This document shows positions 1 through 6,881 of a stretch of 19,711 bases of DNA, one piece after another (position 1 is the first letter of the stretch; every line of letters starts with the position of its first letter). The position numbers and the translations under genes were made by a program. The notes beneath the pieces are model-generated. The model was not told the origin of the DNA, did no database searches, and saw only the letters and a program-made list of their open reading frames with translations. Where the stretch lies: NCBI GenBank assembly GCA_964598995.1, contig CAZRDR010000009.1:1-19711 (forward strand), written 5' to 3'. Source of the DNA: JACROF01 sp964598995 (GTDB lineage: Bacteria > Patescibacteriota > Microgenomatia > Levybacterales > UBA12049).

Positions 1-1287
1 AGTAGTGACCATAACTATGTCACCATTACTGATGCGAATACGAGTGGAGGTAACTTCAGAGCTTTTGGTAAGTACTCAGTAAGCGGGAATATCTTTATCG
101 ACACTAATGATGACTCTAGGAGAAATGGCGATGAAATCAATTACGCTACGACGCCAACCATAATTACCCCTAACCTTCCTGGAAGTACTCCGATTCCATT
201 CATCACCGGCAATCCTGATGGAACGTATCAGGTGAGCGGTCTTATTACGAGCAGTTATAAAATAAGCTACAACAACCTCCCTATTGGTTATGTGATTAAT
301 AATCCCCGCAATGGTCCCCCTCCAACATTTACAATAACAGTCGGTAGTTCAGGCTGTACGGCTGCACCGACAGCTCCCGATGGAATATGTAATAACGGCA
401 GTCTTGAAAAACTCAATTTCGCTATAAAGGCTGGCCAGCCATGGTGGCAGGCGTATGGCCTCGATGTGAGATTGGATAATGGGCTGCGTAACCCACTACC
501 CCCGAGCCCAAATACCGCATGTGGCGGGGCCTATGCTTCAGTTAAATCCTCCGCAACTACCCCGGGTATTGTCTTCTCAGGCAATGTTAATCCGTATTTC
601 TGGCAGGGATCTGCCTCAACTGAGAATTGGGTAGTCGGTAATTCATCATATCCTGAGAGGTTCCCGGATAATGCCCTTAAAACCTCATATGCTTATATGC
701 AGACTGTTATCACGCAGTCTTCAATCTCCCCGATAAATCTCGAAACTGTGTGCTCACTGAATAGCTGTACTTTGCCAGCAAATCTAGCTAACGCCGTCTA
801 CCAAGCAGATGGCAGTGTAAATTTGAATGGGTTTACCTTCCCAGCTAATAAACACTTTGTTTTCCTCATTAATGGTAATTTAACGGTAAATGGTGCTATC
901 CATGTCCCAACGACATCAACTGCGACTTTCTTCGTCGCGGGTAATATTATCGTAGCTTCATCTGTAGGCTCATCAGCTACGTGCCCAGCGCCCGCAGCTG
1001 GAGCTGGCGACATCGAAGGATTTTATAGTACTGATAAAAGCTTTATTATCACTGGAACATCTAATTGTTCAGCGACGCCTGAAGTGAGTGACAAGCAGTT
1101 AAACATTCAAGGCTCAATAGTTATTAATGCTGGACAGCAAGGAGGAGTATTTACCAATAATCGCGATCTCTGCACGAACAATGTCAATTTCCCAACAGTC
1201 ACCTTTAAGGAACGACCAGATATGATCCTAAATGCGCCTGATCTGTTACACAGTTCTAATTATAATTACAGAGAAGCAGCTCCCTAA
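1..1287 (+). CDS. Large secreted/surface protein with SdrD/CNA-B-like domain, 3' part only
   Basis: The frame is open from base 1 to the TAA at 1285-1287 (428 codons), so the 5' end lies outside the window; the GTG at 232 is an internal in-frame codon, not a credible start. The first visible residues include a motif of the type G-N-I-F-I-D-T-N-D-D ... N-G-D-E, followed by G-T-Y-Q-V-S-G, typical of SdrD-B/prealbumin-like beta-sandwich repeats of bacterial surface proteins. The remainder is rich in Asn, Ser and Thr with scattered cysteines and hydrophobic strands (around F-L-I-N-G-N-L-T-V-N-G), suggesting a beta-rich extracellular domain. It ends in E-R-P-D-M-I-L-N-A-P-D-L-L plus about 13 residues; from memory, similar R-P-D-x-x-L-N-A-P tails occur in other Patescibacteria surface proteins. 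No membrane segment is visible near the C-terminus. Function is unknown; cell-surface adhesion or an S-layer-like role is an inference. Confidence 0.75.
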   Translation, partial: SSDHNYVTITDANTSGGNFRAFGKYSVSGNIFIDTNDDSRRNGDEINYATTPTIITPNLPGSTPIPFITGNPDGTYQVSGLITSSYKISYNNLPIGYVINNPRNGPPPTFTITVGSSGCTAAPTAPDGICNNGSLEKLNFAIKAGQPWWQAYGLDVRLDNGLRNPLPPSPNTACGGAYASVKSSATTPGIVFSGNVNPYFWQGSASTENWVVGNSSYPERFPDNALKTSYAYMQTVITQSSISPINLETVCSLNSCTLPANLANAVYQADGSVNLNGFTFPANKHFVFLINGNLTVNGAIHVPTTSTATFFVAGNIIVASSVGSSATCPAPAAGAGDIEGFYSTDKSFIITGTSNCSATPEVSDKQLNIQGSIVINAGQQGGVFTNNRDLCTNNVNFPTVTFKERPDMILNAPDLLHSSNYNYREAAP

Positions 1288-1622
1288 GCTGAGTCCTCTT
1301 CCTGCTTATCATCATGACGGTATCGTCGATAAATTTCCATAAGATCTGTCCGCTCACCCCAGGCACTTGGCTGACCAACTTGGTCAATATCAAGGTTCAT
1401 AGCATATTCCCAGTTCGACTTAGGAGAATGAGGAAGTAATCCCAAATATTCAGATGGAGGAATTGATCTATCATAAAGTGGATAGTTATGAACTTCGGTA
1501 ACCGGAGGCTCAGGTTGATTTTGCTCCACAAGAGGCTCTACCTCACCTGCTTTCACCTTATCCATGAGTTTAAATAATTTGTCAGCTTCACGAAATGCAC
1601 GACGGGTAAATTCTTTTGGCAT
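1284..1622 (-). CDS. Hypothetical small acidic protein (112 aa)
   Basis: The protein has 112 residues, starts M-P-K-E-F-T-R-R-A-F-R and contains a basic N-terminal helix (about residues 1-25), a Glu/Pro-rich middle, and a Tyr/Trp-rich second half (N-W-E-Y-A-M-N-L-D, then Y-R-R-Y-R). No signal peptide or membrane segment is seen, so it is probably cytoplasmic. I do not recognise the family. It lies 22 bases downstream of glyA on the same strand but has its own extended -10 box (TGGTATAAT) only 8 bases before the ATG, predicting a nearly leaderless mRNA. Its stop codon overlaps the stop of the convergent surface-protein gene by 4 bases. The promoter placement and tail-to-tail packing favour a real gene. 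Confidence 0.6.
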   Translation of the reverse strand: MPKEFTRRAFREADKLFKLMDKVKAGEVEPLVEQNQPEPPVTEVHNYPLYDRSIPPSEYLGLLPHSPKSNWEYAMNLDIDQVGQPSAWGERTDLMEIYRRYRHDDKQEEDSA

Positions 1623-1630
1623 GAAGCTAG

Positions 1631-1639
1631 ATTATACCA
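1631..1639 (-). promoter_or_regulatory. Extended -10 promoter of the 112-aa gene
   Basis: On the minus strand the sequence TGGTATAAT gives a perfect TATAAT at 1631-1636 with the TGn extension. Eight bases separate it from the ATG (A at 1622), so transcription should start at or next to the start codon. No good -35 box is visible. Confidence 0.6.
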
Positions 1640-1644
1640 GAATA

Positions 1645-2967
1645 CTATGGGAGAGGATATTTGGAGATATACGTCTTTACTTCTTTACCAATTGCGGTAA
1701 GTTTTTTACTTCTATCAATCTCAGCTCGATACTTCTTCATAAGCTCAGAACGCTTTTCCTTGTCATCTACAGGCAGTTCCATGCCTTTAACTTCTTCGAT
1801 AACATCGTTATACCATTTTGCTACCTTCTTCATATCACTTTCTTTAAGCCCACGTGTCGTGATCGCAGGCGTTCCAAGACGAATTCCACTAGAAAAGAGT
1901 GGCGGCATCTGATCCCCCGGGACACCATTGTAATTAAGAACGATATTGGCCTTCTCAAGTGCGATCGCTGCAATGCGGCCATTTACTTTTTTATTTCGCA
2001 GATCAATCAAAATGAGGTGATTATCTGTCCCGCCGCTGACGAGTTCAAACCCATGCCCTTTGAGCGCTTCAGCCAAAGCTTTCGCATTAAGCACGATCTG
2101 CTCAGCATATTTTTTAAATTTAGCAGTTGATGCTTCTTTCAATGCAACAGCAATTGCTGCTGTCTGATTATCATGAGGCCCCCCTTGAAGACCTGGGATG
2201 ATAGCTGTCTCGATATTTTTTGGCAGATCTGGATTTTTCTTAAGGCCTTTTTCTGTCACCATGATAAGTGCACCGCGCGGACCACGGAGCGTCTTATGAG
2301 TCGTTGAGGTAATGATATGGACATATGGGGCAGGTGATGGATGAACTCCAGCTGCGATAAGACCAGTGATGTGAGACGTATCAGCCATTAAGCAGCAACC
2401 TACTTTATCTGCCATTTGTCCAAAGCGTTTAAACTCAATCGTTCGCGCATAGGCAGTAAACCCACAGATCAGAAGTTGTGGTTTTTCTTTCATTACCTGC
2501 TTCTCGATCTCATCGTAATCCAGAACACCATCAGGACCGAGCGTGTAGTGTGCGAAGGTGAAAAGGCGTCCTGACAGACCTAATTTGTGGCCATGCGTAA
2601 TATGTCCTCCTGAGGTGAGAGACAAACCCATCAACTTTTGACCATTCTCCAAAACTGCGAAATAAACAGCTGAGTTAGCAGGAGCACCAGATAAGGCTTG
2701 GACGTTCACGTAGGGCACGCCAAATAATTTTTGAGCTCGCTCCTGAGCCAGACTCTCAACCTGGTCGACGACTGAATTTCCTTGATAATATCGCTTTCCT
2801 GGAAAACCTTCGGAATATTTGTTAGTTAAGACACTGCCAAGAGTCTCAATAACTGCTGAGGAAGCGTAATTTTCAGAGGCGATCATTTCTAAAACGTTTT
2901 TTTGACGTTTTTCTTCTTGTTTGACGAGGTCGTAAATTTGCGGATCCGTTACTTTAAGATGCTTCAT
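1645..2967 (-). CDS. glyA: Serine hydroxymethyltransferase
   Basis: The enzyme converts serine plus tetrahydrofolate to glycine plus 5,10-methylene-tetrahydrofolate, the one-carbon donor used by thymidylate synthase; it is a cytoplasmic PLP enzyme, usually a homodimer or tetramer. At 440 residues it is slightly longer than the bacterial norm of about 415-420. Family marks are the N-terminal S-E-N-Y region (31-34), Y-S-E-G-F-P-G-K-R-Y-Y (51-61), G-G-H-x-T-H-G (120-126), A-D-T-S-H-I-T-G-L (195-203), the PLP-lysine motif S-T-T-H-K-T-L-R-G-P-R-G with K225, and L-G-T-P-A-I-T-T-R-G near the C-terminus. The start at 2967 is the first Met and fits the family. It is separated from folA by a strong inverted repeat and has its own sigma-70-type promoter, so it is probably a distinct transcription unit serving the same pathway. 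Confidence 0.97.
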   Translation of the reverse strand: MKHLKVTDPQIYDLVKQEEKRQKNVLEMIASENYASSAVIETLGSVLTNKYSEGFPGKRYYQGNSVVDQVESLAQERAQKLFGVPYVNVQALSGAPANSAVYFAVLENGQKLMGLSLTSGGHITHGHKLGLSGRLFTFAHYTLGPDGVLDYDEIEKQVMKEKPQLLICGFTAYARTIEFKRFGQMADKVGCCLMADTSHITGLIAAGVHPSPAPYVHIITSTTHKTLRGPRGALIMVTEKGLKKNPDLPKNIETAIIPGLQGGPHDNQTAAIAVALKEASTAKFKKYAEQIVLNAKALAEALKGHGFELVSGGTDNHLILIDLRNKKVNGRIAAIALEKANIVLNYNGVPGDQMPPLFSSGIRLGTPAITTRGLKESDMKKVAKWYNDVIEEVKGMELPVDDKEKRSELMKKYRAEIDRSKKLTAIGKEVKTYISKYPLP

Positions 2968-2984
2968 CTACCTATTTCAGCCCC

Positions 2985-3013
2985 AGTATACAAGCTTGCG
3001 TTTAGGCTGACAA
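2985..3013 (-). promoter_or_regulatory. Promoter of glyA
   Basis: Minus-strand TTGTCA (3008-3013) and TATACT (2985-2990) are separated by exactly 17 bases. The expected transcription start is about 10 bases before the glyA ATG, leaving a very short leader with at best a weak AGGTAG in it. Confidence 0.7.
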
Positions 3014-3041
3014 GATAACAAAATAGATCAATTATAAATGA

Positions 3042-3082
3042 GGTTTCTCCCCTAGATGCAACTTACTATTAGGGGTGAAACC
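3042..3082 (-). terminator. Long inverted repeat between folA and glyA, possible terminator
   Basis: The arms at 3042-3054 and 3070-3082 (GGTTTCTCCCCTA / TAGGGGTGAAACC) pair over 13 positions with one T-T mismatch around a 15-base loop. It lies 10 bases after the folA stop in the direction of transcription. No clean U-tract follows, so it may be a terminator, an RNA-stabilising hairpin or an operator near the glyA promoter; the placement favours a transcript end. Confidence 0.55.
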
Positions 3083-3091
3083 ACTGAAACG

Positions 3092-3607
3092 TTATCTTTC
3101 TAAAGTTAAATAAGTATAGTCAAATTCGTCCCCTTTTTCGTCCTTGCGTTCAATCTCTTTTGTGAACATATCGTACTCTGGGAAATACGCATCGCCTAGG
3201 ACAGTTTTGTGAATTATTGTTAAGTACAAACGATCTGCCTGAGGTAACGCTTGTTCGAAAATCTGCCCGCCACCGATAATAAATATCTCATCTTCTCCCC
3301 CGAACGACTCTTTAGCTTTCTCGATTGCTTCATCAAGTGACGTTACAACTTCCTCAGGGATCAAACCGGTTCTCTTAGCTTCTTGATTAAATCTCGCGAC
3401 ATCGCGAGTAATGACAATGTTGGTCCGATTTGGCAAAACACGACCGAGTGATTCGAATGTTTTCCGTCCCATGATGATAGGATGACCAGTGGTTAAGTCT
3501 TTAAATCGCTTCAGGTCGCCAGGAATATGCCATGGCAGATCGTTATTTATCCCGATGACGCGGTTCTCAGATAAAGCAGCGATGAGACTGATTCGTGGTT
3601 TATACAT
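3092..3607 (-). CDS. folA: Dihydrofolate reductase
   Basis: The enzyme reduces dihydrofolate, released by ThyA-type thymidylate synthase, back to tetrahydrofolate with NADPH. The 171 residues match the usual 160-170. Visible family motifs: the N-terminal S-L-I-A-A-L-S-E-N-R-V-I-G strand and loop, L-P-W-H-I-P-G-D-L-K-R-F-K with the substrate-binding acid (D31), the NADPH-binding G-R-K-T-F-E-S-L-G and L-P-N-R-T-N-I-V-I-T-R, and I-I-G-G-G-Q-I-F before the adenine-site region. The ATG overlaps the end of the upstream gene by 8 bases (ATGTATAA), indicating translational coupling; there is no Shine-Dalgarno. Its place after thyA is functionally natural, since ThyA oxidises methylene-tetrahydrofolate to dihydrofolate. 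Confidence 0.97.
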   Translation of the reverse strand: MYKPRISLIAALSENRVIGINNDLPWHIPGDLKRFKDLTTGHPIIMGRKTFESLGRVLPNRTNIVITRDVARFNQEAKRTGLIPEEVVTSLDEAIEKAKESFGGEDEIFIIGGGQIFEQALPQADRLYLTIIHKTVLGDAYFPEYDMFTKEIERKDEKGDEFDYTYLTLER

Positions 3608-3974
3608 AGGTGCGCAGTAGTCCAGTTATGTCCTCGATCATATTTTCACGCGAGGTGTACATCATAAATTTACTAATAACTGTATGAACAGACTCTGCCG
3701 GAGTGACACCATCTTTATAAATACCAACAATTGGGATAGTGAACATATCCGCCCAGCCGAGTTCAATTCCCTGTCCAGTTGAAGGATAGGAAACTTCAGC
3801 TATGACGAGATCGCAACCTTTGGAATGAAATAATTCTTTAGTATTAAATAATCCTTCACTCGCTTCATGCGGAAGGATGAAGTTATGTTGTGAATTGAGT
3901 TCAGAATTACGAAGAGGAAGATACAATTCAGTTTTATAATCAAACTTCGTGGAATGACTGACGTAGATATTCAT
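3600..3974 (-). CDS. Nucleoside 2-deoxyribosyltransferase / dNMP N-glycosidase-like protein
   Basis: This 124-residue cytoplasmic protein begins M-N-I-Y-V-S-H-S and contains C-D-L-V-I-A-E-V-S-Y-P-S-T-G-Q-G-I-E-L-G-W-A (54-75). The A-E-V-x-x-P-S-x-G-x-G-x-E-L-G-x-A signature is that of the nucleoside 2-deoxyribosyltransferase superfamily, especially the DNPH1/Rcl branch that hydrolyses 2'-deoxynucleoside 5'-monophosphates to base plus deoxyribose phosphate; E71 would be the nucleophile. The size is shorter than typical transferases (about 150-170) and close to a minimal core. It sits between thyA (9 bases upstream) and folA (8-base overlap), so a role in sanitising or salvaging deoxynucleotides is likely. 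Exact substrate is not determinable; a diverged deoxyribosyltransferase is the main alternative. Confidence 0.75.
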   Translation of the reverse strand: MNIYVSHSTKFDYKTELYLPLRNSELNSQHNFILPHEASEGLFNTKELFHSKGCDLVIAEVSYPSTGQGIELGWADMFTIPIVGIYKDGVTPAESVHTVISKFMMYTSRENMIEDITGLLRTYV

Positions 3975-3983
3975 GCAGAAAAA

Positions 3984-4961
3984 TTATTTCTTTTTCTTCT
4001 TTCCCTCATAAAACCCACCAGCGACAGTGAGCTCACCTTTAAGTCCTGGATGCGGGTCATAATTTTCAAGTGTCACATGCTCTGGCCTGAAATCATCGAG
4101 TTTTTTAACCGCTGCATCAATGGTAATACTTGGCAGAGGCTTTGGTTCGCGCGTCAACTGTTCTTTCACCTGCTCAATGTGATTTTCGTAGATATGCGCA
4201 TCCCCAAAAGTATGGACGAATTCTCCAGGTTTTACACCTAGGATCTGCGCCAGAATCGTCGTAAGTAAGGCATAACTTGCGATATTGAATGGTACACCGA
4301 GGAACATATCCGCACTCCGCTGGTAGAGCTGGAGATAGAGCCTGCCGTCTTTAATACTGACCTGGTACATGTTGTGGCAGATGGGAAAACGATTAGCGTC
4401 TTTTTTAAGCGCCATGGTGTAGAGGTAGCGTGGATCCCACGAAGTCACGATCGCATTACGAGCATCTGGATCTTCAGTCAGCTCTTTAATGACCCAGCCG
4501 AGCTGGTCGATTGTGCGGTTAGTATTGGTCGGATAGCGACGCCAGGACTCACCATAAATATGTCGCAACTCTCCCCATTTCTTAGCAAATTTAGCATCCT
4601 GCGCAATTTTTCCGATAAATTCATCTTTGGTAAGTTCAGGTAACTTCGTATCACTTTGTCTATGCTCGTTATAAATTTTAAATGGGTAGTCATCCCAAAT
4701 ATGGACGTTATTATCAACTAAATATTTAATATTGGAATTACCAGACATGAACCAATACAATTCATGCAGCACTCCTTTCCAGTAAACTTTTTTGGTAGTT
4801 AAGAGTGGAAATCCTTTGGAGAGGTCATAGCGAGTCTGGCGGCCGAACAGACTATACGAGACAGCGCCAGTTCCACGATCGACATTCTTCATGCCGTGAT
4901 CCAAAATCTCTTGGAGTAAGTTGAGATATTGATACTCTGGATGATCTTTATGCTTTGGCAT
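3984..4961 (-). CDS. thyA: Thymidylate synthase (ThyA type)
   Basis: The enzyme methylates dUMP to dTMP with 5,10-methylene-tetrahydrofolate, producing dihydrofolate. From the ATG at 4961 the protein has 325 residues, close to the long (Lactobacillus-type) ThyA class. Motifs: R-D-L-type entry loop Y-D-L-S-K-G-F-P-L-L-T-T-K-K, L-Y-W-F-M-S-G, the dUMP-binding region R-N-A-I-V-T-S-W, the nucleophile motif P-I-C-H (Cys195), L-Q-L-Y-Q-R-S-A-D-M-F-L-G-V-P-F-N-I-A-S-Y and the C-terminal H-x-Y-E-N-H. In-frame TTG at 4970 would add three residues, but a -10-like TATCTT covers that codon, so ATG 4961 is preferred. The protein ends in five lysines, a tail not part of the catalytic core. The next gene follows after 9 bases. 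Confidence 0.97.
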   Translation of the reverse strand: MPKHKDHPEYQYLNLLQEILDHGMKNVDRGTGAVSYSLFGRQTRYDLSKGFPLLTTKKVYWKGVLHELYWFMSGNSNIKYLVDNNVHIWDDYPFKIYNEHRQSDTKLPELTKDEFIGKIAQDAKFAKKWGELRHIYGESWRRYPTNTNRTIDQLGWVIKELTEDPDARNAIVTSWDPRYLYTMALKKDANRFPICHNMYQVSIKDGRLYLQLYQRSADMFLGVPFNIASYALLTTILAQILGVKPGEFVHTFGDAHIYENHIEQVKEQLTREPKPLPSITIDAAVKKLDDFRPEHVTLENYDPHPGLKGELTVAGGFYEGKKKKK

Positions 4962-4968
4962 GTCTACC

Positions 4969-4997
4969 AAGATATGACTTTTAGATAATTTTTACAA
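4969..4997 (-). promoter_or_regulatory. Possible internal promoter before thyA
   Basis: Minus-strand TTGTAA (4992-4997) and TATCTT (4969-4974) are 17 bases apart, each 4/6 to consensus. The -10 box ends 7 bases before the thyA ATG at 4961, the same geometry as other promoters in this window, predicting a leaderless start. Confidence 0.45.
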
Positions 4998-5015
4998 GAG
5001 ATAAAAGTAGATCAG

Positions 5016-5618
5016 TTACAATTTGCGATCCTTATCAGAGGTATAGTTATTATGCGTATCGATGTGCCATTTATGAGGATTGGAGGTCTGCAGCTCGTCC
5101 CACATCGCCTCAGCTGTTTTGGTAAAAAAAGTTTTGCGGACATTGGTCCGCTGCCACGCTTCTTTGATGGCATGCCCTTTCGCATAGAGTTCCGAGAGCT
5201 CGAAATCGACATCTAAATTATCTGCGTCTTTAACTATCTTAGATTCAATCGTCTCACGAGCTTCATACTCTTTAAATAATTCCTCAAATTCTTTGGCAAA
5301 TACGGTGTCTTCTAGCATATGATTGAGTGCTTTCTCCTCATCCCGAGTACTATAAATTTTTGAGACATAATTGGTATCAGGAGCTCTTGTCTCAGGGATG
5401 TCATGCAGGAGTGCCATCTTAAGGATTTTTTCTTCACTTGTTACTCCTTCATGCCGCGCGATAACCAATGAGATCCACATCACGCGGAAAATATGATCAG
5501 CATTGTTAGCGACCTGGGTCTGGAGGAACTGAATCCAGGTACGCTGCATGTAGCGAAGTGAGCCTATTTCGTAAAGAAATTCTATATCCCGAGAGAGGTT
5601 TTTCGAATTCTTTGTCAT
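5016..5618 (-). CDS. HD-domain hydrolase, YfbR/HDDC2-like 5'-deoxynucleotidase
   Basis: The 200-residue cytoplasmic protein has an HD metal-binding fold: H42 in D-H-I-F-R-V, the H72-D73 doublet in L-L-H-D-I-P-E, and the distal acid in K-D-A-D-N-L-D (D131/D133). The spacing and the I-P-E after HD resemble the YfbR/HDDC2 family, whose members remove the 5'-phosphate of deoxynucleoside monophosphates using a divalent metal. In this operon, between the dUMP-producing enzymes and thyA, it may balance dNMP pools; that is inferred from context. The gene has its own well-formed promoter inside the end of the preceding gene, with the -10 box 7 bases from the ATG. Other HD phosphohydrolase activities cannot be excluded. 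Confidence 0.8.
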   Translation of the reverse strand: MTKNSKNLSRDIEFLYEIGSLRYMQRTWIQFLQTQVANNADHIFRVMWISLVIARHEGVTSEEKILKMALLHDIPETRAPDTNYVSKIYSTRDEEKALNHMLEDTVFAKEFEELFKEYEARETIESKIVKDADNLDVDFELSELYAKGHAIKEAWQRTNVRKTFFTKTAEAMWDELQTSNPHKWHIDTHNNYTSDKDRKL

Positions 5619-5625
5619 GCATCAC

Positions 5626-5654
5626 TTTATAGTTCAAACAGACTGAATTCGCAA
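5626..5654 (-). promoter_or_regulatory. Promoter of the HD hydrolase gene
   Basis: Minus-strand TTGCGA (5649-5654) and TATAAA (5626-5631) are separated by 17 bases. Seven bases lie between the -10 box and the ATG at 5618, so the mRNA is predicted to be leaderless. Confidence 0.6.
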
Positions 5655-5658
5655 GAGG

Positions 5659-6198
5659 TTAGACTTGGGTTTCTTTTTTCGTAGCTGAGACGCGGCCGCC
5701 TTGCCATTGTCCGCGATATTTACTGCCGCCGCCTGAAACCTCGGTGAACTGGATGTGAACGACACGAGCACCCATTTCGATAGTAACCGGGATAGGTCCT
5801 TCGTTTTTTAACGCAAAGGTTAATCCTCCCGAGTACCCAGGGGCGACTTGAGTGGTACGAACGAAAATGCCGCTACGAAATGTCGTCGAGCGAGGATAAA
5901 TATGGGCGGTCAAATTTTCAGGACAATTAACTGATTCGATCGTTTTAATAAGATAGAAATCCCCTGGCTTGATCTCGATCGTTCGCTTCTCACCTTCTTT
6001 GTATTCCTGAACGAGTTCGATATCTGCAGTCTTTCGTTCAGTCTCACCTAAGAACGCATCGCCTGAGATTTTATAGACTTCGCCTAGTCGCAGGTCAAAT
6101 CCCGCTCCTTCAGGATTGGTTAACTCGCGTTCTGACAAATTCTCAACGAGTTTTTGGGTTTTAACGAGTTCAAGTAATGCTTTTGGTCCTAAGATCAT
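5659..6198 (-). CDS. Second dCTP deaminase/dUTPase-fold protein, catalytic residues not conserved
   Basis: The protein (179 aa) has the trimeric dUTPase/dCTP deaminase fold: G-A-G-F-D-L-R-L-G (31-39), Y-P-R-S-T-T-F-R-S-G (101-110) in place of the P-R-S/G-R-S-S motif, V-A-P-G-Y-S-G-G-L-T-F-A-L-K-N (118-132), G-A-R-V-V-H-I-Q-F (143-151), and a C-terminal Y-R-G-Q-W-Q-G-G-R-V that could close over the nucleotide. Aligned by eye with its neighbour dcd, the deaminase Glu (V-L-E-L) becomes Ala129 and the Asp of D-P-G-W, equivalent to the catalytic dUTPase Asp, becomes Ala119. It could be a divergent dUTPase using other residues, or a non-catalytic partner of the canonical Dcd. It starts 2 bases after the tmk stop, so translation is probably coupled. 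Confidence 0.8.
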   Translation of the reverse strand: MILGPKALLELVKTQKLVENLSERELTNPEGAGFDLRLGEVYKISGDAFLGETERKTADIELVQEYKEGEKRTIEIKPGDFYLIKTIESVNCPENLTAHIYPRSTTFRSGIFVRTTQVAPGYSGGLTFALKNEGPIPVTIEMGARVVHIQFTEVSGGGSKYRGQWQGGRVSATKKETQV

Positions 6199-6200
6199 AA

Positions 6201-6878
6201 TTATTTATTTTTACACGATTCAATTTTTGAGAGCAACTCCTGTGTTATTTTCTCGATAGGCTGTTCACCATTAACAACAGTAAATTCATTCTGAAATTCC
6301 TTAACTAACCAATGATAAATCTTCTCTATTTTTTTGATCTGAGACTCTTCCTCATAAATTTCTTTGGCTTTATACATCTGATCAAGTCGACTTGTCGCTG
6401 TACGTGAAGAGATATCTAAGAAGAACGTTACATCAGGTAATAAAAATTGATGGTAATGTGACAAAATCCCCTGTCCGACCAGCAGCCAATTTTTCATATC
6501 AGTCTGGTCTACCTGCGGATGATCGAGAATCGCATAGGCAATCGCAGACCAAAAATATCGATCAATGATGACATCTTTCCCGTCTTTTAAATCAGAGATA
6601 ATTTCTTCCTGCTGGGCAGCCCGATTGGCAGAGATGAGGTACTGAAGAGCAATTGGCGAAAGCTTTTTCTCACCAGCGAGAATAGTTCTCACGAAGCTTC
6701 CGATCTCCCCTTCAAATGGATTTTTAAGCGAGACGTTCCTGCCTGACTTTTCTAAAGCGTCTTTAATAAGCTGCGCCTGGGTAGATTTACCACTGCCATC
6801 AATTCCTTCGAGGGCGATAAATTTACCAGGATATGAGTTACGTTTGAAGTCGATATCGAACTCTATATGGTATTTCAT
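6201..6878 (-). CDS. tmk: Thymidylate kinase
   Basis: The kinase phosphorylates dTMP to dTDP with ATP. The Walker A motif is G-I-D-G-S-G-K-S-T (25-33), preceded by F-I-A-L-E as usual in Tmk; D-R-Y-F-W-S-A-I-A-Y (106-115) is the family D-R-x motif that contacts the substrate; P-D-V-T-F-F-L-D-I (about 148-156) is the strand before the LID region. At 225 residues it is a little longer than the usual 205-215, because about 18 residues precede the P-loop strand. The ATG lies 3 bases after the dcd stop and there is no Shine-Dalgarno, so it is probably co-transcribed and coupled with dcd. It supplies the last specific step of dTTP synthesis. Confidence 0.95.
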   Translation of the reverse strand: MKYHIEFDIDFKRNSYPGKFIALEGIDGSGKSTQAQLIKDALEKSGRNVSLKNPFEGEIGSFVRTILAGEKKLSPIALQYLISANRAAQQEEIISDLKDGKDVIIDRYFWSAIAYAILDHPQVDQTDMKNWLLVGQGILSHYHQFLLPDVTFFLDISSRTATSRLDQMYKAKEIYEEESQIKKIEKIYHWLVKEFQNEFTVVNGEQPIEKITQELLSKIESCKNK

Positions 6879-6881
6879 GTC

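Noticed and set aside
1564..2130. Open frame of 188 codons on the plus strand
   Set aside because: It runs antisense through the glyA 3' end, which has all family motifs; composition is not protein-like and no promoter fits.
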